Shown here one piece after another: positions 1 through 8,461 of a stretch of 36,238 bases of DNA. Both the position numbers and the translations under genes were made by a program. The notes beneath the pieces were generated by a model, which made no database searches, was not told the DNA's origin, and saw only the letters and a program-made list of their open reading frames with translations. Location of the stretch: the NCBI GenBank assembly GCA_934646185.1, contig CAKUEH010000024.1, positions 1 through 36,238 of the forward strand, read 5' to 3'. Origin of the DNA: an uncultured Oscillospiraceae bacterium (GTDB lineage: Bacteria; Bacillota; Clostridia; Oscillospirales; Oscillospiraceae). Positions within the stretch are counted from its first letter, which is position 1, and every line of letters begins with the position of its first letter.

Positions 1-171
1 GCGCGCCAGTTCCTCCAGATGCAGAGAATCGATTGGAGCTACCATGGCTCTGCGAACGATTTCAAGGCCGCTCTGAGAGTTTCTGAGCTGATCGACATGC
101 GAGGTCAGCACCGCGGCATCCGGCAGTTCACAGGCAAGCGTGTGCTTGCCACAAGGGATATGTACTGTCAT
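1..171 (-). CDS. LarA-like nickel-dependent racemase, N-terminal part (runs off the left edge)
   Basis: The minus strand reads 57 open codons from ATG at 171 to the window edge, beginning MTVHIPCGKHTLACELPD. The pattern of a short strand, a conserved G-K near residue 8, an acidic E-L-P-D and then V-L near residue 21, followed by a P-I segment near residue 47, resembles the N-terminus of the LarA/DUF2088 family. These proteins racemise or epimerise 2-hydroxy acids using a nickel-pincer cofactor. The start lies 1 nt after the stop of the Ldh2-family gene, so the two are probably translationally coupled. In a sugar-acid locus its substrate could be an aldonate or hydroxy acid rather than lactate; that is inference. 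The cofactor-binding lysine and histidines are outside the window, so the family call rests on the N-terminus only. Confidence 0.6.
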   Translation of the reverse strand, partial: MTVHIPCGKHTLACELPDAAVLTSHVDQLRNSQSGLEIVRRAMVAPIDSLHLEELAR

Positions 172-172
172 C

Positions 173-1300
173 TCAGTAATTCCCCTTGAATACCGCTTTC
201 TTCACGGGCGGGCGATAGTCGCCGAAATACTTGGAAAAGTCAATGTGCAGGTAGCTGCACAGGTCAAGCACCTCGACCATCGTGTTATCGTTGACGGGGA
301 TACCGTTTGCCTTGCGGTCTGCGATGGCAGTGATCTCCTTTTCGCCGTGCGTATAAATGCGTTCCTTGCCCTCGGCCTTTGGTGATTCGCGCAGCTCCTC
401 TAAATAGGTAGACAGGTGCTTCTTAATTGCCTCGGCATCGCCGAAGAAAGCAGGATTGATGGCAGCAAACCCGTGGCAGATATTGCCGCGTCCGCCGGTC
501 ATGCAGTAGTTTGAAGTCGCGCCCATTGAGAGAATGGACGAGAAAATCTCACAGAGCATTCCGTAACCATAGCCCTTGTGACTGCCAAGCTGCTCCGTAC
601 TCCCACCGAGCGGCATAATGCCGCCGCCGTTTTTGGCGACAATGTTTGCCAGCACATCGGGCGCGTTGGTGGAGGGGTGTCCGTCCTTATCAAGCGCCCA
701 GCCCTCCGGCAGCGGCTTTTCCGCCTTGTTGTACATCTCCAGCTTGCCGCGTGTGACAACGGTGGTAGACGCATCAAAGAAGAAGTCATACGGCTCAGCG
801 GGCATCGCACAGGCGATGGGGTTGGAGCCAAGCATGGCAAGGCGGCCGTTCGTCGGCACCATAATGGCCTCGCTGTTCGTGCAGCTGAAGCCGATAAGCC
901 CTTCACGGCAAGCCATCTTCACGTAATAGCCCGCGATGCCGTAATGGTTGGAATTGCGGACGGAGACGATGCCAACGCCGCTCTGCTTTGCCTTTTCAAT
1001 GGCGAGCGTCATGGCCTTGTGACCGATGAGCTGACCCATACCGTCATGTCCGTCGATCACGGCGGAGACAGGCGTTTCAAAGACCACCTCTGGCTTGGCG
1101 TCGACATGGATCATACCCTTTTCGATGCACTTGTGATAACGTACCATACGCTGCATACCGTGACTCTCGATGCCATAAAGGTCGCTCGTAAGCAGGACGT
1201 CCTGAATAATGTTGGCTTCTGCTTCGGTGAAACCGAACTTTTCAAACGCCTCCATGCAGAACGCATGGAGCGTTTCATATTTCCAATGCTGATAGCCCAT
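173..1300 (-). CDS. Ldh2-family NAD(P)-dependent oxidoreductase (malate/L-lactate dehydrogenase fold)
   Basis: This 375-residue protein belongs to the Ldh2/MdhII/YlbC family, which oxidises or reduces 2-hydroxy/2-keto acids such as malate, L-lactate, ureidoglycolate and 2,3-diketo-L-gulonate. Family signatures are visible: ESHG near residue 45, RNSNHYGIAGYY with the probable catalytic His near residue 119, a TNSEA stretch and the GSNPIA stretch. I chose ATG 1300 because AAAGGA precedes it by about 10 nt and the protein then begins MGYQHWKYETLHAF, as family members do. An upstream in-frame ATG at 1342 lacks a ribosome site and overlaps galM. The gene follows galM by 34 nt and is coupled to the racemase-like gene. 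It probably interconverts a keto- and hydroxy-acid intermediate of the sugar-acid pathway. The substrate cannot be told from sequence. Confidence 0.87.
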   Translation of the reverse strand: MGYQHWKYETLHAFCMEAFEKFGFTEAEANIIQDVLLTSDLYGIESHGMQRMVRYHKCIEKGMIHVDAKPEVVFETPVSAVIDGHDGMGQLIGHKAMTLAIEKAKQSGVGIVSVRNSNHYGIAGYYVKMACREGLIGFSCTNSEAIMVPTNGRLAMLGSNPIACAMPAEPYDFFFDASTTVVTRGKLEMYNKAEKPLPEGWALDKDGHPSTNAPDVLANIVAKNGGGIMPLGGSTEQLGSHKGYGYGMLCEIFSSILSMGATSNYCMTGGRGNICHGFAAINPAFFGDAEAIKKHLSTYLEELRESPKAEGKERIYTHGEKEITAIADRKANGIPVNDNTMVEVLDLCSYLHIDFSKYFGDYRPPVKKAVFKGNY

Positions 1301-1334
1301 AATACCAAAATCCTTTCTTTCATATTGAGGAAGG

Positions 1335-2396
1335 TCATTCATGGTGATTTTGATTCCAGTTGTTGGTAAAGCAAAATTGTGTTTTGTGTGAAAAGCGCTT
1401 TATTGGTGAAAATATTGGCTTACTTCCGATATTCTCTAAATTAACAGCATTCGGTAGATACTCTGTTTCCAAACAAATACCATGGTATCTCCCATAAACA
1501 GCTCCACCCTTTCCAAGTTGCTCTGCGAGGAAATTTGCAGAATAGAGATGTAGTACAGGAAAATCAGTGAATACATCCATGCGTATCCCAAGTTTTTCTC
1601 CGCAAAGTGTGGCTGCTCGTTTCCAGCCTTGACTTAAAAAGAAGCAGTGATCATACCCGCCAACTTGTCGAAGAATCAAATGGTCGCTGTCAATTCTTTC
1701 AGCGATGCTATGTGCATCCATAAAGTCCAATGGGGTTTGCAACGTTGGTAACATTTTCCCTGTTGGAATGTTATTTTCTCCCACCTCTGCAAAATAGTTA
1801 GCTGGAATCTGTAGAATTGATCCTGTAGCACTTCCACTATTGTGACCGTCTAAATTAAAATAACTATGATTTGTAAGATTAATAACCGTTTCGCTATCAC
1901 AATCTGCTTCATAGGTTACTTGGAGAACTCCGTGCGAAATAAACTGATAAGATACACGTGCAGTAACTTTGCCGGGATAGCCATCTTCTCCATCAGGAGA
2001 ACAGTATGTAAATGTCGCCGTATTGTTCCTTAATTCATACTGCCAAACCTTTTTATGAAAGCCATGATAGCCTCCGTGAATATGGAATCCTTTGCGGTTT
2101 TCGCTCAAGTGGTATTCTTTTCCCATCAGCCAAAAGTGTGCTCCCGCAATGCGGTCAACGCAACGCCCCATTGTCGCTCCAAAGCAACTATTGCTATCTT
2201 CGTATTCAGAGAGTGTATCATACCCAAGGCAGACGTCGACTATGTGTCCGTCTTTATCTGGAATACAAAGGCTTCGTATAGCTGCTCCATAACTGATTAT
2301 CTCTGCAAAGCAGTTCGCGCCATCAGTGATAGTAACACAAGTAACCTCCTCCCCATTCTTCGTATATCCCCACTTATTGACACAGGGCCTTTTCAT
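1335..2396 (-). CDS. galM: Aldose 1-epimerase (mutarotase)
   Basis: A 353-residue galactose-mutarotase-fold enzyme that interconverts alpha and beta anomers of aldoses. Visible signatures are TNHSYFNLDGH, which carries the usual catalytic acid His, and GICLETEYLPNAVN near the C-terminus, which carries the catalytic base Glu. Length matches GalM (about 340-350). ATG 2396 is preceded by GGAGGA with 7 nt spacing; the open frame extends 51 codons further upstream but runs through the intergenic hairpin without a ribosome site. It lies downstream of a terminator-like hairpin that separates it from dctM, so it is probably expressed at a lower level than the transporter. An anomerase would help if the imported substrate is a uronic acid or sugar hemiacetal. 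Confidence 0.92.
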   Translation of the reverse strand: MKRPCVNKWGYTKNGEEVTCVTITDGANCFAEIISYGAAIRSLCIPDKDGHIVDVCLGYDTLSEYEDSNSCFGATMGRCVDRIAGAHFWLMGKEYHLSENRKGFHIHGGYHGFHKKVWQYELRNNTATFTYCSPDGEDGYPGKVTARVSYQFISHGVLQVTYEADCDSETVINLTNHSYFNLDGHNSGSATGSILQIPANYFAEVGENNIPTGKMLPTLQTPLDFMDAHSIAERIDSDHLILRQVGGYDHCFFLSQGWKRAATLCGEKLGIRMDVFTDFPVLHLYSANFLAEQLGKGGAVYGRYHGICLETEYLPNAVNLENIGSKPIFSPIKRFSHKTQFCFTNNWNQNHHE

Positions 2397-2425
2397 GTTT
2401 GTTCCTCCATAGATAAGAGTGAAAA

Positions 2426-2454
2426 TGCGCCGCCGCGTTATACGCGGCGGCGCA
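2426..2454 (-). terminator. Perfect 12-bp GC-rich hairpin between dctM and galM
   Basis: TGCGCCGCCGCG at 2426-2437 and its exact complement at 2443-2454 enclose a 5-nt loop. On the minus strand the stem is followed by TTTTC, so it is terminator-like with a short U tract. It sits between the dctM stop (2468) and the galM ribosome site, and probably causes partial termination or 3'-end protection of the transporter message. Confidence 0.7.
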
Positions 2455-2467
2455 AGAATGCCGCAGG

Positions 2468-3757
2468 CTATACAGAGCCATACATTAGTTTCGGAATTGT
2501 CGTAGAGAACCAAGGAATATAGGTTACGAGGAACAGAACGATGATACACGCCACAATGAAAGGAATGAGATCCTTAATCATATCGCTAGTTTTCATTTTC
2601 AATGTTCCTGACACGAGGAAAATGTATGTGCCGAAAGGCGGAGTAATTGCCCCTAAGCCAATATTCAAGCAAACCACCAAGCCGAAGTGAATCATATTGA
2701 TACCGAGGGTTTCGACCACAGGCGCAAGTAACGGTGCTATGATAATCATGCAAGCCGTACCATCCATAAACATTCCTAAAAGAAGGAACATCACATTACA
2801 CGCCAATAAGAACACATACTTGTTGGAGGCGGCAGAAAGTAACGCTGCTGTCAGCGCAGATGGGATATTTTCCCATGTCATATAATAGCTGAACACATTT
2901 GCAGCGCAGAGAATAATCATAACTGGTGCTGTAGAAAGAGCAGCCTCTATCATGATTGCAGGCAATTGCTTAAAATCGAGTGTTTTATAAATAAACTTTC
3001 CAACAAATGCCGAATAGAGTGCCATTAAGACGCCGCCCTCTGTCGCAGTGCAGACTCCTGCACGCAAGGCAAGAATCAAACCAAACGGCAAGAATAGAGC
3101 CCAAAGAGCGCCCAGCGCTTTTTTTAATATTACGCGAATCGGCATCATATGAGTGCGCTCTGACTTGTAGCCGCGTTTCTTAGAAATGATATAAACAACT
3201 ATCATCTGCGCAATGCAAAGCATTAGACCCGGTATATAACCTGATGCTAATAGTTTGCCGACAGAAACTTCGCAGATACAAGCAAAAACTACTAAGGCTA
3301 CTCCAGGCGGGATGATTGGTGTTATACAGGCGGATGCTGCAGTAACGGCTGCACAAAACGGTTTGTCATATCCGTGCTTAATCATCTCAGGCACAAGAAT
3401 CTTGCACTCCTGCGCACAGTCCGCTGCGCCAGAACCTGAAATGCCTCCCATAAGAGTACTTAAAACAACATTGACCTGACCAAGACCACCTGTAAAGTGA
3501 CCAACGATGGAATCAGCAAGGTCCATTAAACGCTCCGTAATACCGGAGTAGTTCATAACACTGCCAGCAACGATAAAAAAGGGAACTGCCATCAGAGAGA
3601 TGGATTCACAGTTTCCTATCAATTTCTGCGCAATGACCGAAACAGAAATATATGGATCGAGCCAAAAATACGGGATTACTGCCAGTACCATTGCAAATGC
3701 AACGGGAACACCAAGAGCAAAGAAAAAAACGAGTATTGCTATCGGCCATAGTGTCAT
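2468..3757 (-). CDS. dctM: TRAP transporter large permease subunit (DctM/SiaM-type)
   Basis: A 429-residue, highly hydrophobic protein of the TRAP DctM family, the sodium-coupled channel subunit of a substrate-binding-protein-dependent secondary transporter. It shows about 12 hydrophobic segments and the repeated family motifs PFFIVAGSVM near residue 55, GGISGSGAADC near residue 105 and ITPIIPPG near residue 145, with the counterpart LGAITPPFGTYIF in the C-terminal half. Its start has AAGGAGG 9-10 nt upstream. It follows dctQ by 46 nt. With DctP and DctQ it should import an organic acid, and the gene neighbours argue for a sugar acid. Confidence 0.95.
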   Translation of the reverse strand: MTLWPIAILVFFFALGVPVAFAMVLAVIPYFWLDPYISVSVIAQKLIGNCESISLMAVPFFIVAGSVMNYSGITERLMDLADSIVGHFTGGLGQVNVVLSTLMGGISGSGAADCAQECKILVPEMIKHGYDKPFCAAVTAASACITPIIPPGVALVVFACICEVSVGKLLASGYIPGLMLCIAQMIVVYIISKKRGYKSERTHMMPIRVILKKALGALWALFLPFGLILALRAGVCTATEGGVLMALYSAFVGKFIYKTLDFKQLPAIMIEAALSTAPVMIILCAANVFSYYMTWENIPSALTAALLSAASNKYVFLLACNVMFLLLGMFMDGTACMIIIAPLLAPVVETLGINMIHFGLVVCLNIGLGAITPPFGTYIFLVSGTLKMKTSDMIKDLIPFIVACIIVLFLVTYIPWFSTTIPKLMYGSV

Positions 3758-3803
3758 AGTTCTCTTCCTCCTTCTCGATTATTTTTCAATAAAGCTCTCG
3801 GCT

Positions 3804-4331
3804 TCATTCTGGTTGTCCTGTAGCGTCCTGGTCGCCCTCAACGTTGCTGTCATACCATGCAAGGTACTCCTGTGGAGCTCTGAACGACAAGATAAAGTAA
3901 TAGACCGAATGGAGTGTCATACTCAAAAAGCCAAGCGGAAGCGCCGCGTCCATAAACTTGTACGACCAGCGCGTGTGTGAGAATAATTTAACAGCATGGA
4001 CCGTAAGGTCATAACCAAGATAGGTCATATAACCAAACAGGATCATCAGGACAAAAGAAATTGTCCTCCGTAAATGGATTTTATATTTTGCGGGAAGTCT
4101 TTCTACAAGATAATCCATCCCGTAATGTGCGTTTTTCTTGAATGCAGCAGCACCGCCCACAAATGTAACATAGGAAAGGCAGATGATGCATAATTCATCA
4201 GCCCAAGAGGTCGGAGCATCGAAGAGGTAGCGTGCAAACACATTAAATGCCATCGAGAAAAGCATGATTGAAACTGCGATTCCCGAAATGATTTCCTCTA
4301 TGTGCTTTCCAATATACTTGATAGTTCTCAT
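3804..4331 (-). CDS. dctQ: TRAP transporter small permease subunit (DctQ-type)
   Basis: A 175-residue protein with four predicted membrane segments (about residues 15-33, 50-64, 87-105 and 128-148). The DctQ hallmark of a conserved aromatic-arginine stretch after the first helix is present (VFARYLF), followed by SWADELCIICLSYVTFVG, typical of DctQ helix 2. The start is preceded by AAAGGG with 6 nt spacing. DctQ bridges the binding protein and DctM. It is separated from dctP by 127 nt that hold a strong hairpin, which may set the ratio of binding protein to membrane subunits. Confidence 0.93.
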   Translation of the reverse strand: MRTIKYIGKHIEEIISGIAVSIMLFSMAFNVFARYLFDAPTSWADELCIICLSYVTFVGGAAAFKKNAHYGMDYLVERLPAKYKIHLRRTISFVLMILFGYMTYLGYDLTVHAVKLFSHTRWSYKFMDAALPLGFLSMTLHSVYYFILSFRAPQEYLAWYDSNVEGDQDATGQPE

Positions 4332-4371
4332 TTTTTGCCCTTTCTAATTCAATGAGAGGGGCTTTTAGGGA

Positions 4372-4411
4372 GCCGACATAGCGCTGTTTTTACACCCCGC
4401 GCTATGTCGGC
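4372..4411 (-). promoter_or_regulatory. Intercistronic hairpin between dctP and dctQ
   Basis: GCCGACATAGCGC (4372-4384) and its exact complement (4399-4411) form a 13-bp stem with a 14-nt loop. No U tract follows on the minus strand, so it looks like a message-processing or 3'-protecting structure rather than a true terminator. This position favours accumulation of the upstream dctP message. Confidence 0.65.
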
Positions 4412-4458
4412 GAATCATCCCTCACATGTGGATTTGCTAGTGCAGACGATTCAGGCGA

Positions 4459-5490
4459 TTAGAACGTAGCCTGAATGCGCTCCAGCAGGCCTTCGCTCAG
4501 CTCAGGGAAAGCCTCGAAAGACTTTGCGGAAGCTGCACTCATCGCTGCCTTATCAGAGTCGGACGGATAAACAATCGTCACACCGGCATCTTCCATCTTG
4601 GCGATAAAGTCAGCATTTGCTGCGAGAGACTGCTCGGAGAAGGTCTTGCCGCCTTCGCTGAACTCTTCAACAATGATAGCCTGATCCTCGGCAGAAATCT
4701 GATTCCAAATTGCAGTAGCCATACCGAAGCAACCAGAAGCATAAGAGTGCTCACTCATAAAGATGTACTTGGCAACTTCCTGAATAGAATAGCCGTACAG
4801 AGTGGACAGAGGAGCTTCGCAGGCCTCAACGATATCGGACTGCATTGCGTTATAAATCTCAGAGAATGCCATAGAGGTCGTAGCAGCACCCATCGCCTCA
4901 AAGAACGCAGCGTAGGGGGTAGAGGGAACGCGGAGAATAAGATTATTCAGGTCATCCACAGAGTTGATGGGCTTAGTGGCCATGACAACACGCGGGGCAC
5001 TAGCCCAGTTCATGCAGAACATGGTAATACCGTTATCTGCAAGCTGCGCGGTCATCTCATGGAAAACATCAGAATCATTAAACTTCATAATAGCATCGGT
5101 GCTGGGGAAGACGTACATTAAGTTGAGCGCGGTCATATCGGGGCAACCGTAGGCAGCCCACTGCTCACCAGAAGTGCAACCCATAATGTTGCCACCCAAG
5201 GACATTTGCTCCATCACTTCACCGATAGAACCAAGAGCGTCGCTGTAGTAAAGGTCAAACTTCACGCGACCATCAGTACGCTCAGTAATACGGTCAGTAA
5301 CTTCCTTGACAATTACACATTTGGTATCCGTCTGAACTTCAGACATACAGATACGAAGCGTAATCGGATTGGTGGTGGCCTGCTGGTCGTTGGTGCTGTC
5401 GTTGTCATTGGGCGTATCTTTCTGATTTCCGCAGGCAACCAGAGAGAAAGCCATGACTAGTGCCAGAAGCATTGCAAGAATTCTTTTCAT
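4459..5490 (-). CDS. dctP: TRAP transporter substrate-binding lipoprotein (DctP)
   Basis: A 343-residue binding protein. The N-terminus has a charged-hydrophobic signal ending in a lipobox LVAC with Cys20, so it is predicted to be lipid-anchored outside the membrane, as expected for a Gram-positive TRAP binding protein. Family features include an early SEVQTDTKCVIVKEVTD stretch, the central LILRVPSTPYAAFFEAMGAAT segment, whose Arg normally pairs with the substrate carboxylate, and FSEIYNAMQSDIVEACEAPLS. ATG 5490 has AAGGAG at 9 nt. It is flanked by hairpins on both sides. The carboxylate-clamp arginine supports an acidic ligand; the exact sugar acid is not deducible. Confidence 0.94.
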   Translation of the reverse strand: MKRILAMLLALVMAFSLVACGNQKDTPNDNDSTNDQQATTNPITLRICMSEVQTDTKCVIVKEVTDRITERTDGRVKFDLYYSDALGSIGEVMEQMSLGGNIMGCTSGEQWAAYGCPDMTALNLMYVFPSTDAIMKFNDSDVFHEMTAQLADNGITMFCMNWASAPRVVMATKPINSVDDLNNLILRVPSTPYAAFFEAMGAATTSMAFSEIYNAMQSDIVEACEAPLSTLYGYSIQEVAKYIFMSEHSYASGCFGMATAIWNQISAEDQAIIVEEFSEGGKTFSEQSLAANADFIAKMEDAGVTIVYPSDSDKAAMSAASAKSFEAFPELSEGLLERIQATF

Positions 5491-5516
5491 TTCGCGTTCT
5501 CCTTTTGTGTTTTTTA

Positions 5517-5538
5517 TTTACACCATTTCTGGTATAAA
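5517..5538 (-). promoter_or_regulatory. GAAA-tetraloop hairpin in the dctP leader
   Basis: On the minus strand TTTATACCA, GAAA and TGGTGTAAA form a 9-bp stem with one T-G wobble and a GAAA loop, between the rraA-like stop (5567) and the dctP ribosome site. No U tract follows. With the hairpin at 4372-4411 it brackets the dctP cistron, a plausible mRNA stabiliser. Confidence 0.45.
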
Positions 5539-5566
5539 ACAATTAATTTTACATACAGGCGGGGAA

Positions 5567-6313
5567 TTAGAAACGCCCGTATTTGTTGTAGACCTCAAAG
5601 GGATCCATTCCTTCGGCCATTGCACGACGGCTAAGCTTTTCATCGTTAAAATTCTTCTCAGCCTTTTCCAATACAGGGACGACAATATCCTTGGGAACAA
5701 CAACTACACCATCACCGTCAGCAAAGATGTAATCGCCAGGGTTGATGAGCAACATACCATCAACGCCATCTACATAAATCGGATGCATATAATCGACTGT
5801 CATTGAACGAGTTAACCCCTCGACAGGACTACACCAACGGACAAAGGTAGGAAATCCCATGGCAATTAGATAATCAGAATCTCTGGTAGAACCATCGATA
5901 ACAGCACCGACACAGCCTGCTGCACGCATAGCGGTTGCAGTAATTTCACCAAACTGACCGCAGTTGCGGTTGCCCTGAACATCAGAAACGTAGATGCAGC
6001 CATGACACATGCTCGCCATCAGGCCGAGCCGAATGTTATGTACCTTCGGGTCTGTGTCTGGCGTAGTGCATCGACGGGTCGGAAATGCAGGGCCAGCAAG
6101 CTTGCCATTCCTTTCGCCGCGTTCAAGGGGGCCAATGCCCGGCTTCATTGAACGCCCAGGTAAACCGTACTGCTCCGCCATAATGTCATACACCAACGCA
6201 GTGTAGAGCTTCTTGTAACGTTCAGCAATCTCATCAATACGGTCACGCCAATCTTCCGGAATCTGATCCAGAAGAGGTCTCTCTTCATAAATGTTTTCAA
6301 TCTTGTCGCTCAT
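5567..6313 (-). CDS. RraA-family protein (possible 4-hydroxy-4-methyl-2-oxoglutarate aldolase/oxaloacetate decarboxylase type)
   Basis: A 248-residue member of the RraA-like fold, matched by G-K-L-A-G-P-A-F-P-T near residue 72, CIYVSDVQGNRNCGQFGE near residue 107, GAVIDGSTRDSDYL near residue 135 and the C-terminal VNPGD-like INPGDYIFADGDGVVVVP. The Gly-rich loop, the R-D pair and the downstream D-G-V-V-V-V-P are the divalent-metal/pyruvate-enolate site in the class II aldolase members. True RraA regulators are about 160 residues; the extra N-terminal 70 residues are typical of catabolic relatives. It has AAAGGAG upstream of ATG 6313 and sits between kdgK and dctP. Likely a 2-keto-acid aldolase or decarboxylase serving this pathway; regulation of RNase E is unlikely in this setting. 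Confidence 0.85.
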   Translation of the reverse strand: MSDKIENIYEERPLLDQIPEDWRDRIDEIAERYKKLYTALVYDIMAEQYGLPGRSMKPGIGPLERGERNGKLAGPAFPTRRCTTPDTDPKVHNIRLGLMASMCHGCIYVSDVQGNRNCGQFGEITATAMRAAGCVGAVIDGSTRDSDYLIAMGFPTFVRWCSPVEGLTRSMTVDYMHPIYVDGVDGMLLINPGDYIFADGDGVVVVPKDIVVPVLEKAEKNFNDEKLSRRAMAEGMDPFEVYNKYGRF

Positions 6314-6371
6314 TTTCAGGCACTCCTTTATTTTATGTTTGTAGACATCCGAATCGTAGTGTTAACCTTGC

Positions 6372-7397
6372 TTAGCGCTGGACACGTCCTGAAGCATCAC
6401 CCGCGGCAAGTTTCTTAACTTCATCAACAGTTACTAAATTGAAGTCCAGTTCAATGCTATGTTTCAAGCAGCTTGCTGCTACTGCAAATTCAACAGCATC
6501 CTGCGCATCATATTGGTTTCCTAGCGCATAAATCAGTCCCGCGGTAAAGGAATCTCCTCCACCGACTCGGTTCACAATGTGAATCGGATACTCCTTAGAG
6601 AAATAACTGCCAGTCTCGTCGTAAAGCATCGCAGACCAAAGGTTGTCTGACGCTGAAATGCTCTTGCGGAGAGTAATACCGACTTTTCGGACACCATACT
6701 TTTCACAAAGTTGCTTTGCCACATCAATGTAGCCAGCTTTGTTCAAATGTCCGGTTGTAACATCCGTATCTATTGCTTTGATGCCCAACACCTTATCCGC
6801 ATCTTCCTCATTTGCAACAAGAACATCAACATAACGGACAAGCTCTTCCATGACAGATTTTGCTCTTTCCTCGGACCACAGATTTTTGCGATAATTTAAA
6901 TCGCAGGAAATCGTAATTCCCTTTGCCTTTGCCGCTTTACATGCTTCAAGGCAAAGAGCTGCAGTACTATCGCTCAGCGCTGCTGTGATACCTGTAAAGT
7001 GAAACCAGCCAACATTATCATCGAAAATCTGTTCCCAATTAAAATCGCCGGGTTGTGCTGTTGCGATGGAAGTGTATTTTCTATCGTATACCACCTTGGA
7101 GGGGCGTTGAGAAGCGCCCTTCTCCGTGTAAATCACTCCAATTCTATCACCGCCATACACGATTTTGTCTGTGTTTACACCATACTTCCGAAGGCAGGCA
7201 ACCGCGCATTCAGCAATTGCGTTTTGCGGCAACCTAGTTACAAATTCTGCTTTTTCGCCAAAGCAGCTAAGAGAAACGCATACATTAGCTTCCGCGCTGG
7301 TGTAGTTAACCTCCATCGAGTTAGCTTGCAAGAAGCGTAGATACCCCGAGGGATTAAGTCCCACGAGCATATCGCCAAAGCCCACTATTGTTTTCAT
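6372..7397 (-). CDS. kdgK: PfkB-family sugar kinase, probable 2-keto-3-deoxygluconate kinase
   Basis: A 341-residue ribokinase/PfkB protein. The PfkB signature NRVGGGDSFTAG is at about residues 276-287, with the catalytic base Asp282 and the anion hole before it, and DLNYRKNLW at about 167-175 matches the KDG kinase subfamily. It should phosphorylate KDG to KDPG using ATP, feeding the aldolase encoded 15 nt upstream. ATG 7397 has AAAGGAG at about 10 nt. Pairing with a KDPG aldolase supports KDG kinase over fructokinase. Confidence 0.9.
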   Translation of the reverse strand: MKTIVGFGDMLVGLNPSGYLRFLQANSMEVNYTSAEANVCVSLSCFGEKAEFVTRLPQNAIAECAVACLRKYGVNTDKIVYGGDRIGVIYTEKGASQRPSKVVYDRKYTSIATAQPGDFNWEQIFDDNVGWFHFTGITAALSDSTAALCLEACKAAKAKGITISCDLNYRKNLWSEERAKSVMEELVRYVDVLVANEEDADKVLGIKAIDTDVTTGHLNKAGYIDVAKQLCEKYGVRKVGITLRKSISASDNLWSAMLYDETGSYFSKEYPIHIVNRVGGGDSFTAGLIYALGNQYDAQDAVEFAVAASCLKHSIELDFNLVTVDEVKKLAAGDASGRVQR

Positions 7398-7412
7398 TGT
7401 CGGTTTGCTCCT

Positions 7413-8375
7413 TTACCTTTTCACAACATGTACGGCAAAGCCGCCGATTTCCTCTTGTAAATAAAACGAAACCATTTGTCCGTTTCCGTCTACGCGAAGA
7501 CTCTCCTCCCGAATAGGAATATTGTTGTTTTCAAACCACGCTTTTGCACGCATAACAGAGTTCGTGTAGAACCCAATATGTCCGTTTGTCCCATAGTACA
7601 TGGACTTCATAAACTCAACTGCTTTGCCGCAGAATGCCGAACTATTGCCGTTTTTAATCCCCAGCCCGAAAAGTGCATTCATTGCCGCGGCGTTCGTAAG
7701 TGCCGCTTCTTCACTTTCGTGGTTGATGCCTACATGAGCAAGCTCAAACCCAAGAGAGAGATTTACAGCCTTGCGGCAGTTTGCTGAAATCGCTTCCCAG
7801 TCACGCCCCTTAATTAAATCTGCTTTTGCCATAAAGCTACCACCGACAGCAGCTACACATCCCATTCTTAAATAATCTGTCAGATTTGTGTAATCAACAC
7901 CACCAGTCGGTACAAATTTTACCTGTGGAAACGGCCCCGATAAAAGTTTGAGCGCTGCTGCTCCGCCGTTTGGTCCTGCTGGGAAAAACTTTAATATACG
8001 CAGTCCCGCTTCGACAGCAACTTCAATTTCTGATGGGCTCGTGCAACCAGGAACAATTGGGACTTTTTTCCCGATACAGTACTGAACTACTTTTGGATTA
8101 TACCCTGGTGCAACAACGTAGCTTGCCCCCGCGCTCATTGCCTGGTCGACCAGCTCAGTCGTAAGAATTGTCCCTGCTCCGACAACCATATCAGGAAATG
8201 CAGAGCTAATTGCCTTGATTGCATCAAAGGCAATATCATTTCTCACGGTTACTTCGATTGCGTTGATTCCGCCCTTTCTAAGTGCACTAGCCAAAGGCAC
8301 CGCGAGTTCGAGTTCCTCGATTTTGATTACAGGTAGAACACCAACCTCGCTTATCTTTTCTAACACGTTCTGCAT
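7413..8375 (-). CDS. kdgA: KDPG/KHG aldolase with a C-terminal VOC (glyoxalase-like) domain
   Basis: A 320-residue two-domain protein. Residues 1 to about 205 are a class I KDPG aldolase: Glu41 in IEVTVR, GAGT at 67-70, and Schiff-base Lys129 in LKFFPAGP, spaced as in E. coli Eda (Glu45, Lys133). Residues about 212-320 (AHVGINHES, GHIGFYTNS, then a late Glu in FYLQEE and FAVHVV) have the His-His-Glu layout of a VOC/glyoxalase domain. The aldolase cleaves KDPG to pyruvate and glyceraldehyde-3-phosphate. The role of the extra domain is unknown; detoxifying a reactive aldehyde or carbonyl is one possibility. It is the first gene of the minus-strand operon, with AGGAGG at 6-7 nt before ATG 8375. 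Confidence 0.92.
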   Translation of the reverse strand: MQNVLEKISEVGVLPVIKIEELELAVPLASALRKGGINAIEVTVRNDIAFDAIKAISSAFPDMVVGAGTILTTELVDQAMSAGASYVVAPGYNPKVVQYCIGKKVPIVPGCTSPSEIEVAVEAGLRILKFFPAGPNGGAAALKLLSGPFPQVKFVPTGGVDYTNLTDYLRMGCVAAVGGSFMAKADLIKGRDWEAISANCRKAVNLSLGFELAHVGINHESEEAALTNAAAMNALFGLGIKNGNSSAFCGKAVEFMKSMYYGTNGHIGFYTNSVMRAKAWFENNNIPIREESLRVDGNGQMVSFYLQEEIGGFAVHVVKR

Positions 8376-8409
8376 GGCTACCTCCTAAATTGACCGTGTT
8401 TATGCTGGT

Positions 8410-8438
8410 ATAATATTTCACAGCAATCTTCACGTCAA
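8410..8438 (-). promoter_or_regulatory. Sigma-A-type promoter of the kdgA operon
   Basis: On the minus strand TTGACG (8438-8433), 17 nt, then TATTAT (8415-8410). Start of transcription is expected near 8403, giving a short leader before kdgA. The putative IclR site at 8441-8461 touches the upstream side of the -35 box. Confidence 0.75.
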
Positions 8439-8440
8439 TC

Positions 8441-8461
8441 AAATTCCTCATTATGAAATTA
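8441..8461. promoter_or_regulatory. Putative IclR operator, degenerate copy
   Basis: AAATTCC-TCATTAT-GAAATTA is a 7-7-7 inverted repeat close to the perfect copy at 8611-8631, sharing the TTAT-GAAATTA half exactly. It abuts the -35 box of the kdgA promoter. Confidence 0.6.

Noticed and set aside
173..1342. Upstream ATG at 1342 for the Ldh2-family gene
   Set aside because: It has no ribosome site, overlaps the galM end and adds a non-family N-terminus; ATG 1300 has AAAGGA and a typical start.
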